Positions 1 through 13,339 of a DNA stretch of 64,000 bases are shown one piece after another (the first letter of the stretch is position 1; each line of letters begins with the position of its first letter). The notes below the pieces were generated by a model, which was not told the origin of the DNA, searched no databases, and saw nothing but the letters and a program-made list of their open reading frames with translations. Source of the DNA: Onychomys torridus (taxonomy: Eukaryota > Chordata > Mammalia > Rodentia > Cricetidae); contig NC_050450.1 in the NCBI RefSeq assembly GCF_903995425.1, forward strand, positions 30,544,396 to 30,608,395, given 5' to 3'. Both the position numbers and the translations under genes were made by a program.

Positions 1-865
1 CCTGGCTCAGTATTCATCTGTCTCATATATGGCTGTTTTCTCTACTCATAGAACTCAGTAGTGAATCTCCCTTCTTGAGAACACAGTCTCACAACCATCT
101 TTTATTTTTCATTTTTATGTTTTGGCTTCTCTTAGGAACTGATTATTTCCTCCATAAATTACTGAGTTATGGGTCAAATCATCATTTTCCTTTTTATTCT
201 TAAGTAAATGAGGTATCCCTCTATCCTCAGGTCCCTCCCTTAATCTTTCTTGGTTGAAAAGATTACTCTCCATCTCTCTTCTTACTGGTTTTGTGGGGGT
301 ATAAAAATGCCTGCCAATTGGCCAGTGAAACTAATTTGATTCTAAAAATAAGGACTTCTAATCTAAAATTCAAAGAAGGCAAATAATAGCTTTTCCTGTT
401 CTACTGACAATTATGTTTAAAATTCACATTGCAGTTCATGTAGCATAGTTATGTACCTAATATTCCAATATCGGAGAATAGGGAGATCTAGTCCAGCCTG
501 AGTTACACAGCCAGAAAAAAAAATTATACTAGGTAACTTCCCTCAAAAAGACTGACCAGCACATAGCTGTCTAATCAATGCCAATAATATATTGGATTGT
601 CATATTAAACAGTGGTTTGGAAGGAAAGGATTCTATCATGACATTTGATTTCACTTCTGCAGCATCTTTCACCCCTCCTTTACTTTCTCATGGTTACTAT
701 TCCCATCTCTTTTGGAGACTAATCAGAATAAGCTATCAGCTGTTTTATGTGCCACCAGTGGCATCTAACTCCAGTTTTTTCCCTACCTTCAAGTGTACAG
801 GGATCTTTTATTTGTGATTATAACATCCTTCCTACTTAAAATATCTAAACAGATTCCCTTGAGAT

Positions 866-1380
866 GATTAATTTGGGTAGCCAACTTGAGGTGGACTGGT
901 ATAGCACACTTCTGGAAATGTCAGCAAGTGTGTTTCTGAAGACTGGAAATAACTCAGGGAGCTAAGAGGTAAAGACCCTCTCTGAATATAGGTTGAACAA
1001 CCCAGGGGCCAAGAGGCTAGAAGCCCAAGTATGCAAATATGCCTAACTCTGTCTTAGAGTGATTTTTCCTGCTGTCCTAGCTTACAGGCATTAGTCTCTG
1101 GTTACTTCTTCAGTCCTTGAAGATAAACTTACACTAGCAACACTCCTGAGAATTTCAATAACCACAAGTCCCTCTTGTTCTGAGTCTCCAAATTTCTTGA
1201 GCTGAGCAGATTTAACATGCCTCAGATTTCGTGTCATATGTTCTACTATGCAACATGCCTCAAACCTATAGAACCATCTAATCATGGACTAACATACAAA
1301 AAATCCCGAACCAAGACCTACATTTTTCCCATTTAAATATTTCCCTTGAGTGTTTTTTTTCATAGCAGTAGAAAGCTATC
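866..1380. repeat. Degraded interspersed repeat, family unsure
   Basis: The stretch starting near gggtagccaacttgaggtgg and ending near catagcagtagaaagctatc recalls an old rodent interspersed repeat whose ends read like gtcaacttga... and ...cagcaatagaaagct. The copy is highly diverged and its class is uncertain. Confidence 0.35.
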
Positions 1381-4300
1381 ATATAAAATTATATACATCC
1401 AAGTTTCTCAAGTTTATAGTTTGCATCTGGGACCAAATAATTGTTTGTGCTTATTAAAGTCTATCTTGTACACTGCATATTATTTAGCTATCTCTAGATT
1501 TTACCTGAAACAGAGACCCTAAAACAATGGACCCCACAGAATTAAATTTCCTAAATAATCCTACGCTAGAGGAGGAAAGAACTAAGGCTCTAGTTCAAAG
1601 GAGGAGGAACTTGCCTCCCAGAAGAAATTTCGCACTGTTCCAAGAGTTTATCTGGGATTACTACCAGCAAATCAACATGTAAATATTTCATGGCTTTCAT
1701 TTCATCTTCTCTGTAAAATTGTAGTCCTCCTAAAGGAGAGACAGACTCTAAGAACATTTTGCTCTTCCTAGTCATAGCCACATCAATTCTGTTATCAACT
1801 TGTATTTTCTAATTTCTTTACACTATTTGAAAAAAAGCCACTGTTTGTGTAGCTAAGCACCTGTTTACATAACTACTAGATAAAAACATCAGGTGATGCT
1901 TCCTTCCCTGGAATGAAGGTAGCAATGGTCTGCATTGCATACAGTAAGGAATAATCTCTTCCCTGTATTCAAGGCTCTGTACAATGTAGATTTGATATGC
2001 AATACTATTAACATGGATCATGCCTTTGCATACATCTTAACATCTCTGTACCTTGGCTAAGCAAACTCTATTTGCCTTCTATTACCGAACATTTTGTTCA
2101 TTGACCGATTGAGAAAAGCCCGAATACCAGATCCTCAGCAGGGTAACAAGAAATGACTTGAGGGGCAATTGCATTAGTCTTGGAAGGAATGCGCTTATTT
2201 GAGTTTGATACTCAGATCTAGATTCTGGTTTTACAGTCTTGGGCACCTCATGTAGACTTCCTTACCCTCAGTTTTCTTATCTGTACAATGATGAAACTGC
2301 AATGTAACTGAATGAAGAATAATTCCTCTAATAGGACCTTCCATAAAAGCCCTAAAATAAATTTTAGTTCCTCTCTCAATTTTCTTCATTCTTTGCCAAT
2401 ATCAGAACTTGGAGAAGTATTGACAAAAGAAATGCATCCAATGTTACAGAAGAAAACCATTCCTTCATTCACCAATTGGTAATTATGACAACATCCATTT
2501 ATTGACTACCTACTAATTACTTTGTACTTTAGTTATAGGTGTTCTTTACGCTCATTAATAAGACTATGTTTGCATTTTAAAATCTCCATTTTGAATGCTA
2601 TGCACAACTTTAAGTAGTTTCAGTTAAATGTCTCTTTATATTGTTGGTGATATCTTCAAGATCAATAGAAAGAAAAGCAAAAGATCCTAATAGGATAAAA
2701 ACTCAATTTTCTGAGATCTTTGTTAGATATAAGCTCATGCTGCTTGACCATCCCAGGGGTACACTTTATTATTCCTAACTATTCATTCTACTGTAGCATG
2801 AAAAAATGTCATCAGCTTAAAGGGAAAAAATGCCATCTTTCACAGAATGTCAGGATGATAAGTACCTACATATATTCCATCATCTTTTGTCATTTGTACT
2901 GTGACATTTTTGTGAAGAGTCTGTAAAGAATATAGTTCTGGGGAGTTACTATTTGACATTATACTATATTATAAACAATGTGTTTTCCTGAGAGATTAGG
3001 AAAGAATAGGAGGGCTTCTCCTGTTTTGAAAGCATCTTAAATTAAATAAAATCTGAAAAGCACTGGCCCAAAACTTTCAAATAAGAGTCAGAAGTGACAG
3101 CAACATCAGAATCAAATTATAATCATTTAAAAATAAAAGAAAAACAAAAAAGAAAAGCCCATATCTTAATATGGATTGAAAGTCTAGACACCAAGTGTGT
3201 ATGCACACAGCATATCAAATGAACAGTGTAGAAGAATTTTAAGTTAAATATCCTCAGATACCATTCAACCCTGAGGAAAGTTTGTAAATAAAAAAGTGAC
3301 AAAGTGCCTGGTACATTACATAGTAAGATTAAGGAGAATGCAAGAATGAACGTGGGTATAATTTGGCAAATTGACATTTGGAGTTAGTTTAGAAGTGGAT
3401 TTCTCCAATGTTTGTTAACCACCATGGTTAGTTTTCTTAGACTTCATTCTTCTGATTTGTCTACATTATATGATACTGTTGAACTAGCCTATTCCCTGTA
3501 ATCCTCTGAGGATAAAATTTAACAGCATGTGTTACAGTACTTATAATCTTAAATCCTAGGTAGATTTACAGTGTGAGGATAGAGCAGTAGATATATATTC
3601 TTTCTGGCTTGGGAAATCAACCTTCAGTCAAGTTGTAAAATGTTATTGAACATTGAGTTGATAGGAATTTTTCCACATTCCATGGAAATAAGGGAACATA
3701 AATGAGTAATAGAAACTCTTAGCCTAACTAGATCTTTTCTCTCATTTGAAATATAAATTAGTTGACAAGAAAACCACAGAAGTCTTTTCTCTGGTGATTA
3801 TGCACTAGGCATTACAGATGGGATCCCTGAATGTTGACCAGACTTCGACTTCGATCCACAGTCAGATAAGATGATCCCTGATGATGCTGACCTTGGAACG
3901 TATCTTTCAAACAAAATCTATAAAAGTCTCCTTATTTATGAAAGGCAATCCTGTAATTTTTCTTAGTCATTTTTCTAGGGGTAAAATATAGTAATTGAGA
4001 AGAAACAACTTACTTTCCAAGCTTACTAACATGCCTTGTGATCAAATTTGCTTTGGAAAACAAGATAATGTCAAGTTGTCCTTGAACACTTTAAAACCAT
4101 TGCATGAATTACTTTCTTATTCTTTTCTAGATACCGATGTTATTCTTGTCCCAGTGACCAATGCAATTATTTCATTTTTCTGTATATGACCTGTAAATCA
4201 CTGACCTAAAATCTCAAATATTGTAGTAGTATCTTCTCTACCATTCTCTTTCTCACATCATTGAAGTGATATAGAGGTATCTGGACAGGAAGCATCTCAC

Positions 4301-6199
4301 TGGGATTGCATGATGTGTGTTTACAGGTAAGCAAGATACCACTTTCTAGCCTTGTAAAGAACCATCTAGAATTGACTAGGCCCCTCAAAGGATATCAAGG
4401 TAGACAAAGTTTTTTTTCTATGAAGTTACTGTTGTTTTGTGTTCTAGTGCCATCATCCTCTGGTTTCCTGGCAAGAATAGGGAGGTAATTGCACTCAGTG
4501 TCATCTATCTTTAATGTCTTTAGGGTTCCACAATGAGGTGTGAAATGTAACATTAACGACCTTGACAAAACGTTTTTTCCTTCCCTCTGAAACCTGTAGA
4601 GATGGCTTCTTGATGAGCTAAAGTGGACCCAGAGGATGTATAATTGTGTTTCTTATTGAAGTGCTGAAGATCGACATCACACTGAGCTCTTGTATTTGAC
4701 AATTTGCTCCCCAATATTTAATAATAAGTGGGGATCTCCTCTTGTGTTCATGTATACTCAATGTTCAGTTACATAATGAGTATTCCCAGTAAGCCCAACC
4801 TATGCCATTGGCCAGCTCAGTGACCCAAGTGTTGGCTTCTTATTTCCTTGCCTCAGTCCACCTTTTTTTTTTCATTAGATTTTCTTCTCTGAATAACTGG
4901 AATTTTGTTGGCATAACTCCTTAATAAGCAAAGGATCACTTGACAAAACCATTAAGTTTAAAGATGTACTATCTGGTCCTGGAGAGTGATGTCATGGTAT
5001 GGTCACAGTCATTAAGGATAGAGTCTTTCTCCAAATGGTCTTCCAGACTTGTGTATATTGTTACATGTGAATTACAGCAATGAGATTGTCTCCTTGATAT
5101 TACCAACCACCATCATAAAAGATTAAGTGGGTCTGTGTTATATGATACTAAATGCATAGGACCAAGAATATTGGCTACTATTTTCTAACAGAGATATATG
5201 CTACCAACATGAAAAGCTACCTCCTATAGTAATCTTTCCTCAATTAGCCTAAGCTACATTTTCCCCTTATTTACTCAAAATATTTATTCAATGCCTCCTC
5301 TGCCATAGTTACTACAGAAAATAATGGGGATAAAGAAAATGGTCATGATCTCTGCCCTAGCAAAAGCATTAGCACAGCACTTAGCACCCATTTTGATAAT
5401 TACAATTTATGTGTTCACCCACCCTAGACTTTGCCTTCCATAAGAGCAAGGTCTTTGCTGTGGCTATAATTGAAACTCCAGTGCTAGTCATGATACCTGA
5501 CTTATCATAATACCCATTTTTAAGAAGTAAACAGAGCTTACTTATTTGGGTATCTTTTTTCAGCACATGTTGTAAGACAAAAAGAAAAAGAAAAGAAAAG
5601 AATATAAGACTGGAGCAACAGCCATTGTGTAATAATCTGAGTGTCTACTGTGTGACATTCCAGAGTGTTTTATACTAGAGTTTCACACCCATTTCTAGAT
5701 ATCTTTTTAGGTATGAGGACATTTATTTATGCTTTTCAAGTGCTCTCACAGTGAGCTATAAACATCCCAGCCACTATCTCATTGTTAATGAAAAGTATGA
5801 TATTCTGACTCCTTAGATGGAGGAAAAGTTTCTTTCTGGAGAAGAATCTGCCCAACATCCCCAGACTTCTGGTGGCAGCACCAAGATGTTTATCCACATC
5901 CTCCTAACAGTAGAGAGACAAGCTTTCCACCATGCTGTGGTATTTTCAATAAGGGCAAACCTGAGGGCAAAGCTGAGGGCAGCTCTTCTTCATCTTATAA
6001 AACAAGAAGCATAACTATTTTAGGTCTTAAGGAAGTGATGGGTGTTTTTTAACAAGCAAAAGACACATCTCATGTAAAAAATTAAGTGATTGATCTATTG
6101 CTTGAAAATGTTAACATTCTTAGGGTCTCAAAATGAAATCTGAAAACAGAAGAGTTTTGTTGTTGCTATGACTGTTTGTTGTTTGCTATTGTTGTTATT

Positions 6200-6273
6200 G
6201 GTGGTGGTGGTGATAGTGGTGGTGGTGGTGGTGATGGTGGTGGTGGTTGTGGTGGTGGTGGTGCTGGTGGTGG
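6200..6273. repeat. GGT trinucleotide tract
   Basis: An imperfect run of ggt units with gat, ttg and gct interruptions. On the minus strand it reads CAC and creates a false poly-histidine open frame. Confidence 0.95.
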
Positions 6274-6489
6274 GATTTTGATAAAATTAGCATCACTGTT
6301 TTCGTACACGATTCAGTCACTTTTTTTTTTTTTACAAATTCAAGTGCATTAAATAAATTAAATTTCTGTAAGATGTGTATGAAATAATTATTAGCTCTTG
6401 ACAAATATTTTAGCACATTTGAACACATTTAAAATGCAAAATGTTGAGACAACGCATAAGTTTTCTGATTTTTTTATGTCCCATATTTA

Positions 6490-6492
<3 letters not shown>

Positions 6493-6537
<45 letters not shown>
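6493..6537. repeat. (TA)n microsatellite
   Basis: A perfect alternating TA run of about 45 bp. Confidence 0.97.
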
Positions 6538-6540
<3 letters not shown>

Positions 6541-7220
6541 ATTTATTACCAGATTTCAAATAATCCAAGATGGTCCCTTACATTACTTAACTCTCTGTAA
6601 CAACCTTAGAACCTTTGGGCACAGTTGGCTTCAACACTAAAAGGATCAAACTTTATCTACTTTTAATTCCAAAAATGGAATGATCAGTATTGTATACCTC
6701 CACTGGCTTCAGGTGTGAGACAGTATTAGCCTCAGAAAATATGGAAATTTGTTTTGTATGTGTGTCCTGTGTGTAATTATCAATGCTCAAATTTATATGC
6801 AATCCTTTGATGTATGGCAATAAGTGGGACCTAGAGGCCACAAACAGACTGTGTTTATGTAAGGACACTGTGTACAAAGACTTATAGAAAACCATCCACA
6901 CTGGTTTAGTTTATTCCCAACATACTATAGAGTTCCTACAATCAGTTGGAAAATTGAAGGTATGACAAGGTATCACAGACTTTAATCCATAACACTTTTA
7001 TCCCACGTTTTCAGTTTGTATCCCAGTCTGCCCTGATCATATAGAATCAGCTTATTATGGAGATCAAGGGAAGCCAGAGATACTGAATAGCAGGTAGTGC
7101 ATTGGAGGCCCAGAGTTCACTCCTTTCCTGACTTTTCTGTCATTAGGGGAGTCAGAGTTCTTACATTCTCACAAGATATGTTTCCTTTCATCATCTCCAG
7201 AATAATCAAATGGAATTTAC

Positions 7221-7364
7221 CTGTACTGGATTGAACAATTCCAGAGTCAACTGTTTGTCCAAGAAGGTCATACTGGTTTAAACGTGACCCATCTTCTGCC
7301 ACAACTACTGAGCGAGCTGGCTCTCTGGTCCACTCATAGACAACCTCTGCTCTTGTATAAGCAT
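7221..7364 (-). CDS. Gabra1: Gabra1 coding exon 7 (loop F to loop C of the ligand-binding domain)
   Basis: This 144-bp exon encodes the last part of the extracellular domain present here, precursor residues 186 to 233 plus the first base of codon 234. Read on the minus strand, an AG acceptor follows a pyrimidine run at 7365-7366 and a GT donor lies at 7220-7219. The peptide AYTRAEVVYEWTREPARS identifies alpha-1: from my knowledge of the family, alpha-2, alpha-3 and alpha-5 differ strongly in this stretch. With a 27-residue signal peptide it contains mature Tyr159 and Thr162 (loop B, benzodiazepine side), Gly200, Ser204, Ser205 and Thr206 (loop C). Gly207 is split by the intron. It enters in phase 1 (T from exon 6 plus AT makes Tyr) and leaves in phase 1. 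No stop or frameshift is present. Expected next residues (Glu-Tyr-Val, then M1) are outside the window. Confidence 0.98.
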
Positions 7365-10300
7365 CTGAGAGAGAAAAAAAGAGCATAGTTATGCATCTTG
7401 CCTCTTTGCTCCTCCTAATGAGGTGATTGTTCCATCAGCTTCATATTTCCTACCACACTGTTGCAGATGGAAAGCCAGAAAATGAAAGCTCATATTCAGT
7501 TGTTTGGTAATATAAACACACATTTTTCTGAGGTTTTTCTTTCAGTCACTTGTCCACTCCTAACCTGTCAAGCTCCTACAAAGGATACAGCACCATGCTA
7601 GTGTTGCAATAATAAACATATAGAAGGTAGCTGACTTTATGTGACTTATATTGATGTAATAGAGACACAAACATAGCCAAATAAAGATGTAATTCTGCGG
7701 AGTGTTTAATGCAAGAAAGCCATACACTACTAGGTGAAGGGATGGAGGGTGAAATTCTGCATTTAGGTATGGAAAATGACTTAGAGAGGTTCAAGTCAAC
7801 ACTTTTATGAATGCGAGACCAAAAAACAGAAGATGGACAGAACAGAAATCATGAGGGGAAAAAAAACTTGTTCAATAGGCAGCATATTTTGCTGTTGTTG
7901 TTTATTTATTTATCTTTATTTCAGACAAAGGCATGACTCAGTTGAAGAAGATTAAATATCCACAGTAGAAAGCATGAGACCTAAAGTGAGATTAGAGCCA
8001 ACAACCCTGGGTACATATGACGTTGAGCCATGGGAAGCTTTCAGTAAATGGAAGAGTGTTGCTGCAGAGGCTTACACTGACATCCTGTTAAATTGATGAC
8101 ATGTATAGATATTTACAATCATGATGCTGCTGCCAAAGATGGTGATAAGTTACCTTACAAAACCTTCCTTCTCATTCATGTTAACAAGCCAAGTCACTGT
8201 TAGTCAAGAAATCTCCCATATGAGGTTCTCGTTCATAAGTCCTTAATCCACTCAGATCAGAGACTGGTGGATAGAAATGAATCAAAGAAGGAAGTGAGGG
8301 GGGAAAGGATAGACAGAAGGAAGAAAAGAAGGTGGCAAGATGGAAGAAACTATTTCACAGCTTTTCTCTTTTCCAGTCACAGAAGACCCGTTTCACATGG
8401 GCTGAAATGCCATCCTGTGTTTAGATGCACAATGATGTTAACCTTTTAAGGAGTATCAGATGAGAAAAGTAAGCTGCTTTAGATTATTTGATGGGAGGGC
8501 ATGACAGCAAAGGTTGGCCGTATGATACAAGCTTGATTCACTGGCCAATGGCCAACTCATCCATTAGTCACATTTGGCAACCCTCCCAGGGACCAAACCA
8601 CTTTCAGAAGGCTACAAAAATGTTTTAATTTATTTAAGATCTAAGATCAATATAACCTAAACTGGCATGTATTCATCTTTATACCAACAGTTATAAACTA
8701 TAATTTGAATTATGTTTTAGAGGAATGCCCCCCACCCAAAAAAAATGCTTAGAGCTCGTTGAATTCTTAACACTGATGTGTTCAATACAACCTTCCAACT
8801 CAGGATTGAGAATTATGTACAAAGATGTATTCCCCATGCTAAAATGTTGTAAGATGTTAAATTATGGTTGCCTTTTACATGAAAATGATGCTATCTGCAA
8901 AACATACTCTGACTTTGAAACACAGCTTGGAATGTCATTTTACTCTGAGCTGAGTGGTGCAGGAAAACTGAAATCTTGCTTCCCTGTCTTATGTAGGCAT
9001 CCTGTCTGCCCCATCATCACTTACCAGTCAGTTAATCCCAGTTATCTCCTGAGAAAACTTTTATGGGAGTTTGAGAGAAAATAATTTAATGTATCCTGAG
9101 ACAAATTTAAGTAATAAATGACTAATCTAAAATTTGCCCTAATAGACATTAAAAATTTATTTTCTTGTGGCTATTTTCTTTGGGCAAAAGAGCAAGGGGT
9201 CTTAGTATGGTACAGAGTAGGACAATTTTATCAATAAGGAAGGTATAAAACTAGACTTTTAAAGGCGCTTAGAGGAGGGCAAAGCATACAAGTTGGAGAC
9301 GCAATATATTACTTTCTGGTCATAGCAAATTCTTGTTTTCTTACTGAAGTAGACACACTGCATTTATTATAGCACAAATTGACTGAATGTGCATCTTCAA
9401 AGAGCCTCAATGGCCACATACTTTCATCACATTTTACAGACAGTAAAGTGGGGCACAGAACCAAGTACTTGTTTCATGGCATGCCACTATTTAGTGGGGA
9501 AACAGAGATAAGAGCTTAAGATGCTATTCATTCTACTCCATCTCACTGGAAATATTTTTTTTCTAGAAAAAAAAAATGGTCCACTTTGCACATAAGACAC
9601 AGAAGTCTGCTAGTTCTGTAAATGTCGAACAAGCTAATTCTAGAGCTTGTGCCATTTTGGAACAAGCTAAATCTCCTGCTACTATATTGTATAGTTAGAG
9701 CGGGAAAAGTGGTGTGCTATCTATCTTTGGTGCCTCACGCTTCACTTTTTAGAAGTACCATGGTGTATGAACATGCATTAGCCCTCTTCTGCAGTGCAGT
9801 GAAGGTTTACATCACTTACTACTTAGCACTCCTCCTGGAAATTTCCCTAAATGAAGAATGCACTCCCATGAAGTAAGCAGATACTTTATGGTAGAGAAGA
9901 CAGAAGGAAGGCACAAGGATGGTTTATGTGAACTGATATTTCTTAAATAGAAGGAAGTAAAAACTGGCAAATGTCTTCAACTGCATAGTCAAACACTTTA
10001 GGACAAGATATCAAAGGAATCATATACCCTAGTAAGAAATGGTAAAACAAAAAGCATTGGTTGAAGTTAAGAAGAAGCCTAGTGTTAATACTTCACTAAA
10101 GCCTAGATTTAATGTCAAGAGAGGAGCTGTAAAATGAAGTACCAATATCTTTTATCAGCCTCAGTGGCCAGAGTCCCATGTTTTCCTTTCATTCCTCAGA
10201 CCTCTTCTTTCTACCTGATTAAATGTTGAAAAGCAAAAAGGAACTTAAAACCTGGTTAGTATAATCTTTCTTTATTCAATAAATATACATTTATTGAATT

Positions 10301-10393
10301 ATATTAACTTCTGCAACAGAAAATGCTAAATAAAATATACCCTCCTCTTATAAAAGTTGTAGTGATCTGCACACAATAGAAAGTGTTCATTAA

Positions 10394-10587
10394 GCTGGGC
10401 ATTGGTGGCACACTCCTTTAATCTCAGCACTCGGAAGGCAGAGCCAGGCGGATCTCTGTGAGTTCGAGGCTAGCCTGGTCTACAGAGCAAGTGCCAGGAA
10501 AGGCACAAAGCTACACAGAGAAACCCAGCCTCCCTGTCTAGAAAAACTAACTAACTAACTAATTAAATAAATAAATATTAAAAATAA
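10394..10587 (+). mobile_element. SINE B1
   Basis: The body begins gctgggcattggtggcacac and shows the 7SL-derived B1 order (catcc/atctcagcactcgg, gaggctagcctggtctacag, gagaaaccc). A CTAA/TAAA-rich tail follows. A perfect 16-bp direct repeat, agaaagtgttcattaa, flanks it at 10378-10393 and 10588-10603, proving target-primed insertion and a fairly recent date. Confidence 0.97.
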
Positions 10588-12446
10588 AGAAAGTGTTCAT
10601 TAATAAACACAAATGATAATGAATACAGGGGCAAATGTTATAAAATAAGCAGGGGAAAAGGGCCAAGAGAATTGTTAGTGCCATATCTATTAGTACAGAA
10701 TCATCAGGAAGAAACTTAAGAGGTGCTGTTTATGGTGAGATGTGGAAGACGAAAACACTACCCACACAGATGCTATGAGGAGAGGAGCAACATGGACAGG
10801 AAAGAGCACAGACCAAACACCCAGGTGTAAAACTGCTTTATGCATTTTTTAACTTCATTCTTTTTGTATGCTACACTATTTGTTCTCTCCTCACTATCCA
10901 TTCCCTTCTTTGTAAAATACCTCCCAAATCCTTCATAGATTGTGTCTATATGAAAACATTCTTCCCAACCTCCTCTGAGAACATAGGCAAAATAAGACAC
11001 AGTTTATTATACTGAGATACAGATAGATGATTCTTAGGATTTTAGGAAAAGCTTTGGTCGGTGTGGCCACTAATTTCTTATTTTCTTTCCCAACAATTCT
11101 CCATCTCCCTGAAAGCAGATGCAGGTACTTGAGATGCCATGTTGTGATGAGTAACTTCATGTAAAGACACTCTTGGTTAAGACTTGGGACTGAGCAGACA
11201 TCAACCAACAACAACCTTTACACGTCATATATGAAAGTGTGCGGCCCTTTTCTTCCGCTCCTTTCAGTCCACACTACTGAAGCGAATCTTACTGAGAAAT
11301 AAACTGTAATTAACTGAGCAAATTAAAACACATCTGAAGCCTAATTGAAGTTGGGAACAAAATACATTTATCTGGGTACATTATTGGTAATGATACTGTG
11401 GTATTGGTAATGGATCAGCACTGGCTCAGGAATAATATAGTGGGTGATCTTCCTCCTAAGGTTACATTGTAAACTGGGAGAACTTATAAGGGATCATATA
11501 TTTGATGAACTATTTGATCTCCAAGAAACAAAAAATAGCATCACTGTTCGAAATATAACAAGAGAGTCCACGCTGTAAAGAACATATTAAAACAAACCAA
11601 GGGTGAGGGTGCAAAAAGGCAGTCTTCCCTAAAGTCTTGTTTAGCTGAAAGGTTTGGAAGAGTTTAATCTTGGGTTTTCAGGGTAGAATGTGATCTATAA
11701 ATAGAGAACAATGTCTCCCCATGACTAGAGCTGCGAGGCGCATGAAGGCCCTTTGCTATTTTCTTTGCTTGCTGTCATCCTACACTATCACTGTTTTTCT
11801 TCTATGAATCATATTTTACCAAAATAGTTGCTCCATCTCCCTGTCTTGTGGGAACAGTAAGCCGGTTAGGTAAACCAGGATTGACTCAGTCCCTGTCTGA
11901 ACCCCCCTGCAGGAAGCCAGGAATACATTATCTTCACCCCATGTATGCATTAGAGTCAGAAATCGAAGGGGAGACAGTAGCTCAGGAAGTCCAGCTCTAC
12001 AGCCCAAAGTTCCTTTGTCTCCCCATAGGTACTCCTTGATGATTTCAAACAGTACGGATCCATAAAGTTAACACAATGGAGATGTGTCTATGACACCATC
12101 AAATGAAAACAAAAGCATAAATACATTCATGAATTCCATGGGACAGTCACACTGACTGGAAAAAAATTTAGAGATGATAATGGCAATTATTTATTTTCTA
12201 GATATCTCCTTAACATGCCTCTATTAAGAAAAACACCTACATATTGTCTTTAGCCATCTATAAATGTTTTTTTAAAACCTTGTCAGACATGGTAAAGTAA
12301 ATACAGCAATCCCCTTTTATTGGGATGGAAATGTATCTATGAGATCCAAGAATATTTTCCCTTTTCCAATACTACTTGATGCTGTTTTTCTACTAGATGG
12401 TTTAATCCATGGATTCTATTTTAGTAAATAAAAAAATAATAACATA

Positions 12447-12629
12447 GGAGCTGCAGAGATGGCTCAGAGATTAAGAGTGTGCACTGCTCTTCTCCGGATC
12501 CTGAGTTTAGTTCTCTGCACACAAATCAGGCAGTTTATGACCACTTGTAACTATAGCTCCAGGAGATTTGATGATGTCCTCTTATAGCCTCCACAGGTGC
12601 ATATGCATGTATGATATGCATTCATATAG
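12447..12629 (+). mobile_element. SINE B2, first part (interrupted)
   Basis: The sequence starts ggagctgcagagatggctca, the tRNA-derived head of B2, and continues through the B2 body to the gcatatgcatgtatgatatg region. It then breaks off where an LTR-like element is inserted. Confidence 0.85.
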
Positions 12630-13030
12630 TGTCCTAGTTAGAGTTGATATTGCTATGATGAAACACCACGACAGAAGAACTTGGAGAGGAAATTGTTTCA
12701 GCTTACAATTCTATGTATGAGTCCATCACTGAGGGAAGTTAGAGCAGGAGCTCAAACAGGGCAGGAACCTAGAGGTAGAAGCTGATGCAAAGGCCATGGA
12801 GGGAAGCTGTTTACTGTTTGTTTCCCATGGCTTACTCAGCCTACTTTCTTATACCATCCAGACCTACCAGAGAAGGGATGGCACCATCTTCAATGGTCTG
12901 AACCCACACACACCAATCACTAATTAAGAAAATATCTTACAGCTGGATCTTACAAAGGCATTTCCTCAAATGAGGTTCCTTTCTTTCAGATAAGTCTAGC
13001 TTTTGCAAGCTGACATAAAATCAGCCAGCA
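12630..13030 (+). mobile_element. Solo-LTR-like repeat inserted in a B2
   Basis: A 400-bp element beginning TGTCCTAGTTAGAG and ending near GACATAAAATCAGCCAGCA, so TG...CA bounded. It carries no reading frame. A second copy lies at 32087. It resembles a very common rodent non-coding repeat; I am not sure of the database name. A short atag repeat is found at both borders. Confidence 0.7.
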
Positions 13031-13090
13031 TAGATAGGTGCACACACACATACACAAAAGTAAAGTCCTTTTTAAAAAGAAAAAATAAGA
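13031..13090 (+). mobile_element. SINE B2, 3' tail (continuation)
   Basis: After the insertion the typical B2 tail resumes: ggtgcacacacacatacaca then aaagtaaag and an A-rich end. It completes the copy begun at 12447. Confidence 0.75.
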
Positions 13091-13256
13091 AACACATAAG
13101 GGCTACTACTCATAGGCAACTCTTGTAATATATTGCTGTCTTAATTTTCTTGATGTTTTTGTGACTCTCCAACAGACCCTAACTAATTGGAAATCCCTTG
13201 CTTAAGTTCATAGATCTTCCATAAGAATAATGATAATTTAAAGTAACTTTACTTAC

Positions 13257-13339
13257 AGCTTCCAAATTTTAATGGGCAGGCATGGGCATCCATAGGGAAG
13301 TCTTCCAAGTGCATTGGGCATTCAGCTCTCACCGTCAGC
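13257..13339 (-). CDS. Gabra1: Gabra1 coding exon 6 (Cys-loop exon)
   Basis: This 83-bp exon encodes precursor residues 158 to 185 plus one base of residue 186. It holds the signature Cys-loop of pentameric ligand-gated channels: Cys165 and Cys179 (mature Cys138 and Cys152) separated by 13 residues, with the family-typical core FPMD between them. The disulphide loop contacts the M2-M3 linker and couples ligand binding to gating. On the minus strand the acceptor is AG at 13340-13341 and the donor is a full-consensus GTAAGT at 13256-13251. The first base completes an Arg codon begun in exon 5; the last base T begins the Tyr codon finished in exon 7. The 27 whole codons run LTVRAECPMH to LKFGS without interruption. 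Confidence 0.98.

Larger units (their letters stand above)
1..7220 (-). other. Gabra1: Gabra1 intron 7 (partial)
   Basis: This is the part of the intron after exon 7 that falls in the window. I looked for the next exon, which should begin with codons for Glu-Tyr-Val-Val and run through membrane segment M1, and found none, so the intron continues past position 1. It contains a degraded repeat near 0.9-1.4 kb, a GGT-repeat tract and a TA tract near 6.2-6.5 kb. Otherwise it is unremarkable AT-rich DNA with only short chance open frames. Confidence 0.9.
7365..13256 (-). other. Gabra1: Gabra1 intron 6
   Basis: This 5.9-kb intron has consensus borders. It holds a B1 with perfect 16-bp target duplication (10394-10587) and a B2 split by a later LTR-like insertion (12447-13090). 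A plus-strand open frame of 119 codons at 8725-9084 has no family resemblance that I recognise. Nothing else is supported. Confidence 0.95.

Noticed and set aside
6195..6428. Minus-strand frame with a long histidine run
   Set aside because: The histidines come from the GGT/CAC trinucleotide tract; the rest of the frame is intronic AT-rich sequence.
1..7220. Next Gabra1 exons (M1 to M4)
   Set aside because: I searched the minus strand for the codons around M1-M3 and the C-terminus and found none; they must lie outside the window.
8725..9084. Plus-strand open frame of 119 codons in intron 6
   Set aside because: No recognisable domain, no splice or poly-A context seen, antisense to Gabra1. Such a length can occur by chance in 64 kb. 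Expression data would be needed to reopen it.
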